The notes: a model not told the origin generated them from the sequence alone. Positions 9,025 to 18,916 are shown, counted from the first letter of the stretch. The stretch is 64,000 bases of DNA from Sphingomonas hankyongi (GCF_023516575.1 NZ_JAMGBE010000002.1:708320-772319), one strand, 5' to 3'. Numbers and translations are program-made.

Positions 9025-12000
9025 TTAGAAGCGCAGGCGCGCACCGGCGTAATAGCGACGTCCGAAGATGTCGTAGACGCTGGCTGCGGTATCCGCACCC
9101 GTGTTGTTGAATGGCGAACCGGACAGGATGTTCGGAGCCTTGTTGTCGAGCAGGTTGTCGACACCGAAGAAGAACTCGTAGTTCCGGACCGGCGTGAAGC
9201 TCAGCTGCGTGTCGAGGTAGAACTCCGGATCGATCTTGACCGCCTTGTCGTCGAGACCGAAGCCCGAGAGGAACACGTCGTCCTCATACGACTTGCCGAT
9301 GTAGGTGCCGGTGAACGACACGCCCCACTGGCGGGTGTTGAACGCGATCGTGCCGTTAGCCTTGTCCCTGGCCGTGCCGATCTCGCCAACCTGACGGTTC
9401 GGATCCTCACCCGGCAGCTCGGTCAGAGCGCCCTTGAGATAGTGGGTCCAGGCGATCCGGGCGTTCGCGGTCAGGCCGGTGAGCAAGCTGTCGAGGCCCG
9501 TGCGGTAGGACAGCACGGTGTCGATGCCTTCCACGTTCTGCTTCGACGCATTGACGCCGCCGACGTTGATGAACTGCAGCGCACCGGGGCTCGCCGAACC
9601 GGTCGCGGTCGGGAAGCGGGTGATGAACTGGCAGAACGCGGCGTTCGCATCCTGGTAGCACTGGTTCAGGATCGTCTGACGCGAGAAGAACGAGATCGCA
9701 TCGGTCAGCTTGATCTTGAAATAGTCCACCGACAGCACGAGGTTCCGAAGCGGCTCGAAGCTCTTGGGGTTGATGACCACGCCCAGCGTAAGGCTCTTCG
9801 ACTTCTCCGGACCGAGGTTCGGGTTACCCGAAGTGAAGCCGCTGACGCCCTGCTTGTCGGCCTGGGTCAGCGTGAACACGCCGCCATTGGCGTTGATGTT
9901 CGCGATGACGCCCGGCGTAGCACGGCACTGCTCGGAGACGGTGCCGGTGCTGGTCAGGGTGACGCCCTGCTGGCCCGCAGTGCCCGGATCGATGTCGGCG
10001 CAAGGATCCTGGAGGCCGGTCGGGAAGGTCTGCGACGGACCGGTGAACAGCTCGCCGATGTTCGGCGCGCGAACCGCCTTCGCATAGGTTCCCCGGAAGC
10101 GGATGTCCTCGATCGGAGCCCAGTCGGCACCAACGTTCCAGGTCGTCACGCTGCCGATCGTCGAATAATCCGAGATACGGCCCGCGGCGCGCAGGTTGAG
10201 CTGATGGGCGAAGGACATGTTGGCGAGGATCGGAACGTTGATTTCGCCATAGGCTTCCTTGACGTTGAACTGACCCGAGGTGTCAGGCAGCGCGTTACCC
10301 GTCAGAAGGCCCGCGTTGGTAAGCGCGTCCCAATTCTCTTCGCTCTTCTCCTTGCGATACTCGCCGCCGATCGCGACGCCGAGCGGACCGGCCGGAAGGT
10401 CGATGATCGCGCCCGACAGGTTCGCGTTGAACACCTGCTGGGTGACCTTGAACGAGTGGTTGCTCTCGGCCTTGATGTAGTTGACCGCCGCCTGCGAGAT
10501 GGCGCCGGCGCCGAAGATGTTGATCGGCACGCAGCCCTCGGCGCGAGCCTCCGCATCGGCGCAGACGATATCGCCGAGCGCACCGTTGCCGTTGAGGTCG
10601 CCCGTCGCCGCCGTTTCCCGAACCGCCGCAAAGCCATGCTGGAAGTTCTGGATGTTGACGTCGCCGTTCGCAACCTGCTGCTCTTCGGTGCGACCGAAGT
10701 TGTAGGTCACGTCCCGGTTCCAGCGGTCGTTGAACAGCTTGCCTTCGAAGCCGGTCACGAAGCGGAAGAAGTCGCGGTCCGCGGTATAGTTACGGGTGCC
10801 GAACTCCAGCAGACGACGCGAGAAGCCGATATCCTTGAGGCCGTCGCCGTCCGTGTCCGTCGATGCGGCGAGGATCGCTGCAGGGACGAGCGGATTGTCG
10901 ACAATGACCGGTCCGTTCGGGCCCTGGACGAGGCTCTGAACCGGAGCGCGCGCGGTGTTGACGAAGATATTCGCAACGTCGAGCGGAACCGGCTCAATCT
11001 CGGTCTTCGCAGCCACCTTCGAGTAGGTCGCCTCGGTGATGAAGCTGATGTTGTCGGTGATGTCGAAGTGACCGCGCTCGGCAACCAGCCACCGCTTGAC
11101 CGGCGTCGACAGCGTACGGAAGAACTGGCGGTTGAAGCCGTTCGGAGCGCCACCGCACGATGATCCGTTGCTGCTGAAGCAGTTCCGGAGCACACCATTC
11201 TGGTCAAACGTGAACGACCCGGCCGAGGTGAAGAAACGGCCCTGCGGCGTGAAGCTCGAGAAGAACGGCTCGTACGGCGTGCCGTAATCGTCGGGATTGC
11301 CGCTGAACTGGAAATAGTCGATGTCGTCGACGCGCGTGTTCTTGCGCTGGCGCGACAGCAGGCCCTTGTCGTCCGAGTAGCCGAGGTGGAACATGAGGTT
11401 GCCACGGTCCTCGGCGAAGTTCGCGCCGGCCGTAACGTTCATCTGGTAGCGCGGATAGTCGCCCTTCTCAGTGATGCCGTACTGACCTTCGGCGAGCAGG
11501 CCCTGGAAGTTGCGCTTGTAGATGAAGTTCACAACGCCCGCGACCGCGTCCGAACCGTAGAGCGACGAAGCGCCGCCGGTGAGGACGTCGATGCGCTCGA
11601 TGAACTGGGTCGGGATGACGTTGAGGTCGACGATCGGAGAACCGCCGAAGCCGCCGACGACGCGGCGGTTGTTGATCAGGACCAGCGTACGGTTCGAACC
11701 GAAGTCGCGAAGGTCGATCGTCGCGGCGCCCGCGCCCGAGGTCGAGAACGCCGAGTTGGTCGTGCTGACCGCCGGCGTACCGAAGGCCGGATTCTCGAGC
11801 AGGACTTCCTGCACGTTGACGGCGCCCGACTTGTCGATGTCCGCTTCGCCGACCACTTGGACCGGAGCGAGCGACACGATGTTCGGCGACACGATGCGCG
11901 AACCGGTGACGACGATCGTCTCGGCCGAGCCCTTCTCGGTGTCCTGAGCGCCCTGTGCGGCCGTGTCAGCCGGATTTTCCTGGGTCGCCGGAGTCTGGTC

Positions 12001-12132
12001 GGTCGGAGCCGCCTGGACGTTCGGATCCTGTGACGGGCCCTGCGGGTCCGTGGATTGCGCAAATGCCGGAGCCGCAAAAGCGACGCCCGCAATAAACGTG
12101 GTTGCAAGCAATTGGGTCTTGGAAATTCGCAT
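9025..12132 (-). CDS. TonB-dependent outer-membrane receptor (1)
   Basis: A 1035-residue receptor with signal peptide (ending APAFAQ), an acidic/Gln-rich spacer, TonB-box region ETIVVTGSRI and a plug with VLTGGASSLYGSDAVAGVVNF. A large beta-barrel closes with a canonical terminal aromatic (YYAGARLRF), the usual BAM recognition end. It belongs to the large Oar/Sphingomonad receptor group that imports substrates such as oligosaccharides, peptides or metal chelates; the cargo cannot be read from sequence. Strong GAAGGGG precedes the ATG. It converges on the oxygenase/TPR-sulfotransferase pair. Two imperfect 53-bp-spaced repeats lie upstream of its start. Confidence 0.95.
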   Translation of the reverse strand: MRISKTQLLATTFIAGVAFAAPAFAQSTDPQGPSQDPNVQAAPTDQTPATQENPADTAAQGAQDTEKGSAETIVVTGSRIVSPNIVSLAPVQVVGEADIDKSGAVNVQEVLLENPAFGTPAVSTTNSAFSTSGAGAATIDLRDFGSNRTLVLINNRRVVGGFGGSPIVDLNVIPTQFIERIDVLTGGASSLYGSDAVAGVVNFIYKRNFQGLLAEGQYGITEKGDYPRYQMNVTAGANFAEDRGNLMFHLGYSDDKGLLSRQRKNTRVDDIDYFQFSGNPDDYGTPYEPFFSSFTPQGRFFTSAGSFTFDQNGVLRNCFSSNGSSCGGAPNGFNRQFFRTLSTPVKRWLVAERGHFDITDNISFITEATYSKVAAKTEIEPVPLDVANIFVNTARAPVQSLVQGPNGPVIVDNPLVPAAILAASTDTDGDGLKDIGFSRRLLEFGTRNYTADRDFFRFVTGFEGKLFNDRWNRDVTYNFGRTEEQQVANGDVNIQNFQHGFAAVRETAATGDLNGNGALGDIVCADAEARAEGCVPINIFGAGAISQAAVNYIKAESNHSFKVTQQVFNANLSGAIIDLPAGPLGVAIGGEYRKEKSEENWDALTNAGLLTGNALPDTSGQFNVKEAYGEINVPILANMSFAHQLNLRAAGRISDYSTIGSVTTWNVGADWAPIEDIRFRGTYAKAVRAPNIGELFTGPSQTFPTGLQDPCADIDPGTAGQQGVTLTSTGTVSEQCRATPGVIANINANGGVFTLTQADKQGVSGFTSGNPNLGPEKSKSLTLGVVINPKSFEPLRNLVLSVDYFKIKLTDAISFFSRQTILNQCYQDANAAFCQFITRFPTATGSASPGALQFINVGGVNASKQNVEGIDTVLSYRTGLDSLLTGLTANARIAWTHYLKGALTELPGEDPNRQVGEIGTARDKANGTIAFNTRQWGVSFTGTYIGKSYEDDVFLSGFGLDDKAVKIDPEFYLDTQLSFTPVRNYEFFFGVDNLLDNKAPNILSGSPFNNTGADTAASVYDIFGRRYYAGARLRF

Positions 12133-12295
12133 TTTTGTCCCCTTCGACGAACGTTGAAAGCTGGGCGCGCGCTAAAGGTGCGCACATGCGCCGAGCCTCA
12201 CGTTAGTGGCCGCTGTATGACCAATGATTCTGGGGGAGACAATTGATCGGGAGCGTTCGCCTGACGAACAATTCAGCGGTGTTGCATTTGAGGCA

Positions 12296-12395
12296 CAGAT
12301 TGAAATTCGTCGACGGACTGGCACTTTGAACGTCCAATGCAGCAGCCGCAGATTGAATTTCATCGACGGACTGTCACGTTGCGCGCCGAATGCAT
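12296..12395. repeat. Two imperfect direct repeats between TonB receptor and divergent gene
   Basis: Two units of about 47 bases start at 12296 and 12349 (period 53). They share CAGATTGAA, a TCGACGGACTG core and AATGCA at their ends, with about 38 of 47 bases equal by eye. They fill the divergent intergenic region and could be regulator binding sites for either gene. Unit 1 holds ATTCGTCGACGGA, similar to the palindrome upstream of the second TonB receptor. Confidence 0.6.
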
Positions 12396-12413
12396 CTGGG
12401 GGGACCAGCATCC

Positions 12414-12941
12414 ATGATCACCACCTTCGTTCTGGCCGCGGCCGCAGCCGCGGCGGCGCCGGCCAACCCGGCAACTGCCGACCTCAGCAAGTCCGGCCTT
12501 GTGATTGCGGTCGAAGCCTGCCGGCAAGTCGCGGACAATGCGGCTCGGCTCGCCTGTTTCGACCGTGCCGTCGGCGAGCTCGCCACGGCGCGTGCCAAGG
12601 GCGACGTTGCGGTCGTCGACCGCAAGCAGGTCCAGGAAGTCAGGCGTTCCCTGTTCGGCTTTGGAGGCCTCAAACTGCCATTCTTCGGAGGCAAGGATCA
12701 GGACCGTGGGGAGGCCGAGCAGAAGGAGCTGAATTCCACTCTCGCCGCATTTAGGCCGATATCGAACGGCTACATTCGCTTCGACCTGACCGAGCCCCAA
12801 TCAACCTGGGAATCGATCGAGCCGACTTCGGTCTTCGAACCAAAGAAGGGCACTAAGGTGCACATCTCGCGCGGCGCGTTTGGAAGCTATTGGGCGGAAA
12901 TTGCCAACCAGCCCGCGGTCAAGGTGCGCCGAATTCACTAG
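12414..12941 (+). CDS. Exported hypothetical protein
   Basis: A 175-residue protein with an Ala-rich signal segment (MITTFVLAAAAAAAAPA). A region follows with EACRQVADNAARLACFDRAVGEL, giving two cysteines 12 residues apart in a helical stretch. The C-terminal part (GYIRFDLTEPQSTWESIEP, VHISRGAFGSYW) is predicted beta. The Cys-x-x-x-x-x-x-x-x-R-L-A-C-F-D pattern recurs in small periplasmic proteins of proteobacteria, but I cannot name a function. ATG 12414 is favoured by GGGGGGACC upstream. Its stop overlaps the DUF2093 gene on the other strand by 4 bases. Confidence 0.7.
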   Translation: MITTFVLAAAAAAAAPANPATADLSKSGLVIAVEACRQVADNAARLACFDRAVGELATARAKGDVAVVDRKQVQEVRRSLFGFGGLKLPFFGGKDQDRGEAEQKELNSTLAAFRPISNGYIRFDLTEPQSTWESIEPTSVFEPKKGTKVHISRGAFGSYWAEIANQPAVKVRRIH

Positions 12942-13144
12942 CGCGCGGCGCCGGCCTCCGCCTTCAGGCTCGCTTCCGGGCTGGCATAGGCTTCCTGACG
13001 CTCCACGCTCCAGTAGCGCAGCTCAAGCAAGGGGATGCGTTCGCCGGTCACCGCGCAGACGACATGGTCTCCGTCGCTCAGCATGCGAAAGGTCCCCGCG
13101 AGATAATGCACGCGCGCTGCCCTTCCGCTTCCCGACATCAGCAT
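12938..13144 (-). CDS. DUF2093 family protein
   Basis: A 68-residue protein. The core ARVHYLAGTFRMLSDGDHVVCAVTG followed by ERIPLLELRYWSVERQEAY is the recognisable DUF2093 pattern, conserved in alphaproteobacteria with no known function. It begins 6 bases after the xseA stop and is probably in the same transcript. No signal peptide or membrane segment. Confidence 0.85.
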   Translation of the reverse strand: MLMSGSGRAARVHYLAGTFRMLSDGDHVVCAVTGERIPLLELRYWSVERQEAYASPEASLKAEAGAAR

Positions 13145-13149
13145 TCTCT

Positions 13150-14538
13150 TTACTCCTTCGCCTCGTCGAACAGCCCCGGCTGCGGCGGATTGTAGGAAGT
13201 CCGCGCCTTGCGCTCAACGGTCGGCGAAACCTTCTGCCCATCGATGGTCGCATCGACGGCACCGTCGCCGAATCGCAAGGTCACCGATCGTTCGGCGCGC
13301 GCCTGCGCGGAACTCGTCAGGGTCGCTCCGCCACGGCTCGTAACCCGCACATAGCCTTTTGCGAGTGGCCGCTCGGGATGCGCGAGCTCTGCCATCCTCC
13401 ATGCCGCGGCGAGGCGATCCGTCAGCTGGGCAATCCGCTGGTCGATCAGATCCCGCCTGAGGCGGCCAGTGACAAGATTCATATCCGCGCGCGCGTGGCT
13501 CGCACGTGCCGCGAGCGAACGCGGGAGGCGTTCGCCGAGTTCGTCGATATATTGCACGTGCGGCGCAATAATCGCCTGCGGTTCCGGCCAGCGGCACGCC
13601 GTGAGCTCAAGGCGCTCGCGCGCACGCTCGGTCCTTCGGGACAGGCAGTGCTGCGCGCGATGGCCCAGCTCGCCCAACTGCGCGAATAATTCGGCCCGGA
13701 CGGGCACCGCCAGCTCCGCCGCGGCCGTGGGCGTCGGCGCCCGCAGGTCCGCAGCATGATCGATCAAGGTCGTGTCGGTTTCATGTCCTACCGCGGAAAT
13801 CAGCGGGATCGGTGATTCGGCGGCGGCGCGAACCACCTCTTCCTCGTTGAATGCCCACAGGTCCTCGATCGAGCCGCCGCCGCGCGCGACGATGAGGAGG
13901 TCCGGCTTTTGCGAAAGCGACGCGAAACCGCGAATGGCATCGGCGATGCGCGCGGCGGCACCGTCCCCCTGGACCGGCACCGGCCACAGGATGACATGGG
14001 TCGGGCAACGATCCTCGAGCCTGTGCAAGATGTCCCGGATCACCGCCCCCGTCGGCGATGTGACGACCCCGATCAGCCGCGGGAAGAAGGGCAGTCGGCG
14101 CTTTCGCGAGGTGTCGAACAGGCCTTCGGCCGCGAGAGCCTTTCGCCTTTTCTCCAGCAGCGCCAGCAGCGCCCCTTCGCCTGCCAGCTCCATACGTTCA
14201 ACGACGATCTGATATTTCGATCGCCCCGGATAAGTGGTGAGCCTGCCCGTCGCGATGACTTCGGCGCCGTCCTCTGGTCGGAATGCAAGTGCGCCCGCGC
14301 TCGTCCGCCAAATCACGGCGTCGATACAGGCATTCTCGTCCTTCAGCGTAAAGTAACAGTGACCTGAACCGTGTCGCTTGAAGCCCGATATCTCGCCGCG
14401 GACCCGGACTTGGCCGAATGCGGTTTCGATCGTGCGCTTCAGTGCCCCCGACAACTCGCTGACACTGAGCGCCGGCGAATTGTCGCCTGCGGCGACGTTC
14501 GCTAACAGGCCGGAACGCGTGTCGTCAGGGAGATCCAT
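13150..14538 (-). CDS. xseA: Exodeoxyribonuclease VII large subunit
   Basis: A 462-residue protein. It has an N-terminal OB-fold ([41 protein letters not shown]) and then the catalytic core with [34 protein letters not shown] and [17 protein letters not shown], all hallmark XseA blocks. With XseB (not in this window) it degrades single-stranded DNA. The start is taken at 14538, beside the divergent purD start; the frame extends upstream into purD but without family similarity. Its product ends GLFDEAKE. Confidence 0.96.
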   Translation of the reverse strand: MDLPDDTRSGLLANVAAGDNSPALSVSELSGALKRTIETAFGQVRVRGEISGFKRHGSGHCYFTLKDENACIDAVIWRTSAGALAFRPEDGAEVIATGRLTTYPGRSKYQIVVERMELAGEGALLALLEKRRKALAAEGLFDTSRKRRLPFFPRLIGVVTSPTGAVIRDILHRLEDRCPTHVILWPVPVQGDGAAARIADAIRGFASLSQKPDLLIVARGGGSIEDLWAFNEEEVVRAAAESPIPLISAVGHETDTTLIDHAADLRAPTPTAAAELAVPVRAELFAQLGELGHRAQHCLSRRTERARERLELTACRWPEPQAIIAPHVQYIDELGERLPRSLAARASHARADMNLVTGRLRRDLIDQRIAQLTDRLAAAWRMAELAHPERPLAKGYVRVTSRGGATLTSSAQARAERSVTLRFGDGAVDATIDGQKVSPTVERKARTSYNPPQPGLFDEAKE

Positions 14539-15796
14539 GAATATTCTGCTCTTGGGTTCGGGCGGCAGGGAGGATGCGCTCGCATGGCGACTTAGGCAAT
14601 CGCCGAGCTGCGACAAGCTTTATGCCGCTCCGGGCAATCCAGGCATCGCTCGTTGGGCCGAATGCATCGCCCTCGATCCCTGTGACCCGGCGGCGGTTGT
14701 CGATGCGGCGCGCCGGCTCGGCGCTGACCTGGTTGTCGTCGGACCAGAGGCTCCTCTCGTTGCCGGTGTCGCCGATGCCCTGCGCGAGACCGGCATTGCA
14801 GTGTTTGGGCCTAGCGCTGCGGCGGCGCAGCTCGAGGGATCGAAAGGCTTCACCAAGGACCTGTGCCAGGCGACTGGCATCCCGACCGCGGCTTATGTGC
14901 GCACCCAAAAAGCTTCCGACGCGCTCCGTGCGCTAGATCAGTTCGACATCCCGGTCGTCATCAAGGCCGACGGCCTTGCGGCTGGCAAAGGCGTCACCGT
15001 AGCGACCACGCGCGACGAGGCCGTGGCCGCAATCGAGGCAGCCGGCGACGGTCCGCTCGTCATCGAGGAATTCCTGCAAGGCGAGGAAGCGAGCCTCTTC
15101 GCTCTCGTGAACGGGGACGCTGCGGTCGCGCTGGCGTCGGCCCAGGATCATAAGCGAGTGGGCGAAGGAGACACCGGGCCCAATACCGGCGGAATGGGCG
15201 CATATGCGCCGGCGCCTGTTCTCACCGCGGAATTGCAGAATCGGGCGATGGAAGAGATTGTCCTGCCCACCGCACGCGCACTCGCGGCCGCAGGAACGCC
15301 GTTCAGCGGCGTCCTTTATGCCGGACTGATGCTCACTGCGGATGGCCCTAAGCTGATCGAATATAATGTCCGGTTCGGCGATCCCGAATGCGAAGCTATC
15401 ATGCCGCTCATCGACGGCGATTTCGCGCAACTCCTCAATTCGGTCGCAACTGGGCGGCTTGATCAAGGCGATGCGCCGCAACTCCTTCCGAAGCATTCGA
15501 TGACTGTCATCGTCGCCGCTCGGGGCTATCCGGGAACCCCGGCCAGCGGCGGAGAGATAAGGGAGATCGAAGCTGCCGAGCAGGTGGATGGGGTGACCGT
15601 TTTTCATGCGGGCACGGCGCTTGCCGATGGAGCGTTGGTGGCCAAGGGAGGTCGCGTGCTTGCAGTGACGGCGGTCTCCGATTCTTTCGCGAATGCGCGC
15701 GCTCGCGCGTACAGAGCGATCGATCAGATCGATTTCGCCGACGGCTTCCACCGCCGCGATATCGGCTGGCGCGAGCTGGAACGTACTGAGGGATGA
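14537..15796 (+). CDS. purD: Phosphoribosylamine-glycine ligase
   Basis: A 419-residue ATP-grasp enzyme of purine synthesis joining phosphoribosylamine and glycine. Visible: N-terminal [51 protein letters not shown], the family signature [12 protein letters not shown] and the metal-binding [13 protein letters not shown]. The start codon overlaps the divergent xseA start by two bases (CATG). AGGGAG lies upstream. The gene overlaps the following membrane-protein gene by 4 bases (ATGA), suggesting translational coupling. Confidence 0.97.
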   Translation: MNILLLGSGGREDALAWRLRQSPSCDKLYAAPGNPGIARWAECIALDPCDPAAVVDAARRLGADLVVVGPEAPLVAGVADALRETGIAVFGPSAAAAQLEGSKGFTKDLCQATGIPTAAYVRTQKASDALRALDQFDIPVVIKADGLAAGKGVTVATTRDEAVAAIEAAGDGPLVIEEFLQGEEASLFALVNGDAAVALASAQDHKRVGEGDTGPNTGGMGAYAPAPVLTAELQNRAMEEIVLPTARALAAAGTPFSGVLYAGLMLTADGPKLIEYNVRFGDPECEAIMPLIDGDFAQLLNSVATGRLDQGDAPQLLPKHSMTVIVAARGYPGTPASGGEIREIEAAEQVDGVTVFHAGTALADGALVAKGGRVLAVTAVSDSFANARARAYRAIDQIDFADGFHRRDIGWRELERTEG

Positions 15797-16290
15797 ACGT
15801 CTTCTGGTCGTACTTCTGGCCTGTCGCGGCCGCAGGCCTGCTAGCCGGAGCGATAGCCGGCACGATTGGTTTCCGGCGGCAGCGACTGACTACTGCTCTC
15901 AGCGTCGGGGCGGCGGCCGCGATCATTGCCGCATTGATCTGGCATGGACCGCTTGGAGCCGCTGATCGGTTTGCTACGGTCGTGGAGCGAACCGCCCGAC
16001 AGACGCTGGTCGATTGGGAAATGGGGTCCGTCGTCGCGCATCTGCATCGCGATCCGCTGAGCCGGCATCTCGTGCTTATCGGGCGAGCCGATGATTTCCA
16101 GCGGAGCGAGCTTGCACGGATCATGAGCGCGCTTCCAGGTGTTGGTAGCGCAGGCTGGACGGACCGGCTGGGCGGACTTCCGCTGGCGGCGGAGGCTGCG
16201 CTGGCGGCCCTGCTCAGCTTTCTCGTGGGCGTGTTGCTGGCCTATCTGGTCGAGCTGCATCGTCGCTACAACGCGCAATGGAGTTGGTGA
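15793..16290 (+). CDS. Membrane protein with a BON-like periplasmic segment
   Basis: A 165-residue protein with two N-terminal hydrophobic segments (about 5-25 and 33-52), a soluble middle with SVVAHLHRDPLSRHLVLIGRADDF and LPGVGSAGW resembling a BON-type beta-alpha-beta pattern, and a C-terminal membrane segment (about 130-152). It is coupled to purD by a 4-base overlap and followed closely by a helix-hairpin-helix protein. No function is established; the BON resemblance is weak. Confidence 0.65.
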   Translation: MNVFWSYFWPVAAAGLLAGAIAGTIGFRRQRLTTALSVGAAAAIIAALIWHGPLGAADRFATVVERTARQTLVDWEMGSVVAHLHRDPLSRHLVLIGRADDFQRSELARIMSALPGVGSAGWTDRLGGLPLAAEAALAALLSFLVGVLLAYLVELHRRYNAQWSW

Positions 16291-16294
16291 TCGC

Positions 16295-16786
16295 ATGGAT
16301 TTCGTGAACGCATATTGGCCGATCATTGTGGTGGCCCTTGTGGTGCTGGCGCTGGTCGCCTTCTTTGCCTTGCGTCCCCGGCAGCGAGTCACGCTGACGG
16401 ACAGCGCACCCATCCGTCCTCACATGGCGCAAAGACGTCCGGCGGAGGGGCGAGGCCTTGCCGGAGAAGCGGCCGCGGCGACGAGCGATGTCACCGGCGA
16501 GATCATCGGCGCACCAGTACATCGACAGCTCGAGAGCGACACTGGCGCTGCTGACGACCTGTGCAGGATAAAGGGGATCGGGCCCAAGTTCGCGGACTCG
16601 CTGAGTGACCTCGGATTTCGTCGTTACGAGCAAATCGCGGCGCTAACGCCGACCGAAATCGAGAGGCTGGACAGCCAGCTCGGGGCCTTCCGGGGCCGCA
16701 TCGTTCGCGATCGGATCGTTGAGCAGGCGGATTATCTCGCTCGGGGAGACACCGACGGCTTCGAGGAGCGATTCGGCAAGCTTTAG
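16295..16786 (+). CDS. Membrane-anchored helix-hairpin-helix protein
   Basis: A 163-residue protein: an N-terminal membrane segment (WPIIVVALVVLALVAFFAL), a linker, then a C-terminal helix-hairpin-helix region (CRIKGIGPKFADSLSDLGFRR), as in DUF4332-like proteins. The GIGPK turn is typical of nucleic-acid-binding or protein-binding HhH motifs. Start at 16295 fits the membrane anchor, 4 bases after the preceding gene. Its stop overlaps the convergent CNNM/CBS gene stop. Role unknown. Confidence 0.72.
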   Translation: MDFVNAYWPIIVVALVVLALVAFFALRPRQRVTLTDSAPIRPHMAQRRPAEGRGLAGEAAAATSDVTGEIIGAPVHRQLESDTGAADDLCRIKGIGPKFADSLSDLGFRRYEQIAALTPTEIERLDSQLGAFRGRIVRDRIVEQADYLARGDTDGFEERFGKL

Positions 16787-18126
16787 CTCGCGGCTTCGGC
16801 ACGCTCGTCGGAATGTTTGCGGCGGGGTCGCGAAACAATCAGCTTGTCGATCTTGCGACCGTCCATATCGACGATTTCGAAGGTCCAGCCGTCATGGCGG
16901 AAGGTCTCCCCCGTTTCCGGGAGATGCTTGAGCACTGACAACGCAAAGCCCGCTACGGTCGAATAATCGCGATCCTCGGAAAGATTGATTCCCAGCCGAT
17001 CGACCAACAGGTCCGCGCTGGCCGCTCCCGAAACCAGCCAGCTGCCGTCCTCGCGCTCCACCAGTGGGGGCTCCTCGCCTTGCTCGACGTCGTGGGCGAA
17101 AGTCCCGGCAAGGGCAGCAAGAATGCTGCCCGGCGTCACGATCCCGTCGAGGTGGCCGTATTCGTCGTGCACAAGTGCCAGCGGAACATCGGCACTGCGA
17201 AGAACGGCGAGCGCATCCATGGCATCCATCAGGTCGGGAATTACCGGCGCTGTACGGCAAAGATGCTTGAGATCGACCTCCCGGCCCTCGAGGACCGCGC
17301 AGAGCACGTCACGAGTCTGGATCACTCCGACCACGTTTTCGATCGAGCCGTCGGCGACGGGAATTCGGCTGTGCTGGGTCTCCACCAAAGCTTCGTGAAC
17401 CTGATCAGGGCCCGCATTGACGTCGATCCAGTCGACTTCGGTGCGCGGAGTCATCACTTCGCGCACGGGTCGATCCGCAAGGCGGACGATACCGGAAATG
17501 ATCGCGCGCTCGCTTTCTTCCAGAACGCCCGCCGTCTGCGCTTCCGCGACGACGAGGTGGAGTTCTTCCGCAGTCACATGGTTGCGGGATTCGCGGTTCA
17601 TGCCGAGCGCGCGGAAGATCAGTGCGCTTGTATGGTCCAGCAACCAGACGAACGGTGCGGTAGCCTTGGACAACCACAGCATTGGGCGCGAGACGATGAC
17701 GGCAATCGACTCGGGCGACCGCAATGCGAACTGCTTCGGGACGATCTCACCGATGACGAGCGAGACGAACGTGGTGAGCACGATCACAAGTCCGAACCCG
17801 ACCGTATGCGCGGTGTCCGCCGGCAAACCGGCCAGCTGGAGCCGCTCCGCTGCCGGTTCGCCAAGCGTCGCGCCCGAAAATGCACCGTTGAGGACGCCGA
17901 TCAGCGTGATGCCGCTCTGAACTGTGGACAGGAATCGGCCTGGCTCCGAAGCGAGCTCGAGAGCACATCGTGCTCCCTTGCTGCCGACCTTCGCCATCGC
18001 CTTCAGTCGTGCGTCACGGGAAGAGACGATCGCAAGCTCGCTCATCGCCAGAACGCCGTTGAGGGCGATCAGGGCGAGGATAAGGAGGACGTCCAGCCAA
18101 GGGATGGGAAGCAGTTGTTCGCTCAT
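16783..18126 (-). CDS. CNNM/HlyC-CorC family transporter-like protein (DUF21 + CBS)
   Basis: A 447-residue integral membrane protein. Four hydrophobic segments form the DUF21/CNNM domain (starting PWLDVLLILALIALNGVLAMSE, with the SRDARLK motif). A CBS pair follows (MTPRTEVDWIDVNAG; RIPVADGSIENVVGVIQTRDVL; VHDEYGHLDGIVTPGSIL), then a C-terminal CorC/HlyC domain with DGSWLVSG. The family is linked to Mg2+/Co2+ efflux and often misnamed hemolysin. Monocistronic and convergent with the HhH protein gene. Confidence 0.93.
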   Translation of the reverse strand: MSEQLLPIPWLDVLLILALIALNGVLAMSELAIVSSRDARLKAMAKVGSKGARCALELASEPGRFLSTVQSGITLIGVLNGAFSGATLGEPAAERLQLAGLPADTAHTVGFGLVIVLTTFVSLVIGEIVPKQFALRSPESIAVIVSRPMLWLSKATAPFVWLLDHTSALIFRALGMNRESRNHVTAEELHLVVAEAQTAGVLEESERAIISGIVRLADRPVREVMTPRTEVDWIDVNAGPDQVHEALVETQHSRIPVADGSIENVVGVIQTRDVLCAVLEGREVDLKHLCRTAPVIPDLMDAMDALAVLRSADVPLALVHDEYGHLDGIVTPGSILAALAGTFAHDVEQGEEPPLVEREDGSWLVSGAASADLLVDRLGINLSEDRDYSTVAGFALSVLKHLPETGETFRHDGWTFEIVDMDGRKIDKLIVSRPRRKHSDERAEAAS

Positions 18127-18245
18127 GGGCGCAGAAGAATGACTGTAGCCTGCCGTTCTCGCTGTTCACAAGTCGGAGATCGATTCACGAGCGGAACCAT
18201 CACTGCTATGCCCGGTTTCAACAGCCTCTTTCACCGGAGTTAACG

Positions 18246-18902
18246 ATGACCCTTTCGCGCAGCCTGTCGGCGTTGGCCCTTTGCTGTTCCGTCCTCGCCC
18301 TCGCCTCTTGTCAGACTGCGCCTCCTCCGGTCATCGCTCCGCCCGCGAGCTTCATTCCGCTTGGCGTCAATGCCCCATACCTGAACGGAGACGTCATTGG
18401 CGGCAAACGGGCGCGAGCCGCGAAGATGAAGGCGGCGGGGATCAAGCCTCTGACGGCGGCAGGAGCGGCGAGCTATTCGAGCATCCTGGAGACCGAGCTG
18501 CGGAGGCAGACAGCCGGCATCGGCCTGGACGTGATCCGCCTCCAGCATGGAATCCTGATTCGAATACCGGCCGCCTTCACCTTCACGTCAGGCAGCGCAG
18601 TCGTGAACCCGCAATTCGATGCCACGCTCCTGGAGATCGCGCGGACGGTGAAGTCCCAGAACCAGTCCTATGTGGACGTGCTCGCGCATACCGACACGAG
18701 CGGCACGCCTCAGGTCAACCAGTCCCTTTCGGACAAGCGCGCCGCGGCTGTCGCCACATTCCTGTCAAAGCATGGCGTGGCGCGCGGTCGCATCGCGTCG
18801 AAGGGATATGGAGAAAGTGCGCCGCTGTACGCCTCCGACGTCACCGAGGAGCAGAAGGCAGCCAATCGGCGCGTCGAAATCAGGCTGGTCCCCTATATGT
18901 GA
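18246..18902 (+). CDS. OmpA-family lipoprotein
   Basis: A 218-residue lipoprotein: signal with lipobox LASC (Cys about residue 22), a linker region, then an OmpA-like peptidoglycan-binding domain (about 100-215) with FTFTSGSAVVNPQFDATL, VLAHTDTSG, LSDKRAAAVATFL, SKGYGESAP and NRRVEIRLVP. It would tether the outer membrane to peptidoglycan. Convergent with tadA. Confidence 0.92.
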   Translation: MTLSRSLSALALCCSVLALASCQTAPPPVIAPPASFIPLGVNAPYLNGDVIGGKRARAAKMKAAGIKPLTAAGAASYSSILETELRRQTAGIGLDVIRLQHGILIRIPAAFTFTSGSAVVNPQFDATLLEIARTVKSQNQSYVDVLAHTDTSGTPQVNQSLSDKRAAAVATFLSKHGVARGRIASKGYGESAPLYASDVTEEQKAANRRVEIRLVPYM

Positions 18903-18916
18903 ACGCGCGGGCGCCG

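Noticed and set aside
9442..11163. 573-codon open frame on the plus strand opposite TonB receptor 1
   Set aside because: Its product is Arg/Asp/Val-rich with no domain pattern, and it is the reverse complement of a clear receptor gene. Long antisense frames are expected in high-GC DNA.
17080..18243. 387-codon plus-strand frame opposite the CNNM/CBS gene
   Set aside because: No domain content and the opposite strand has a complete, recognisable membrane protein.
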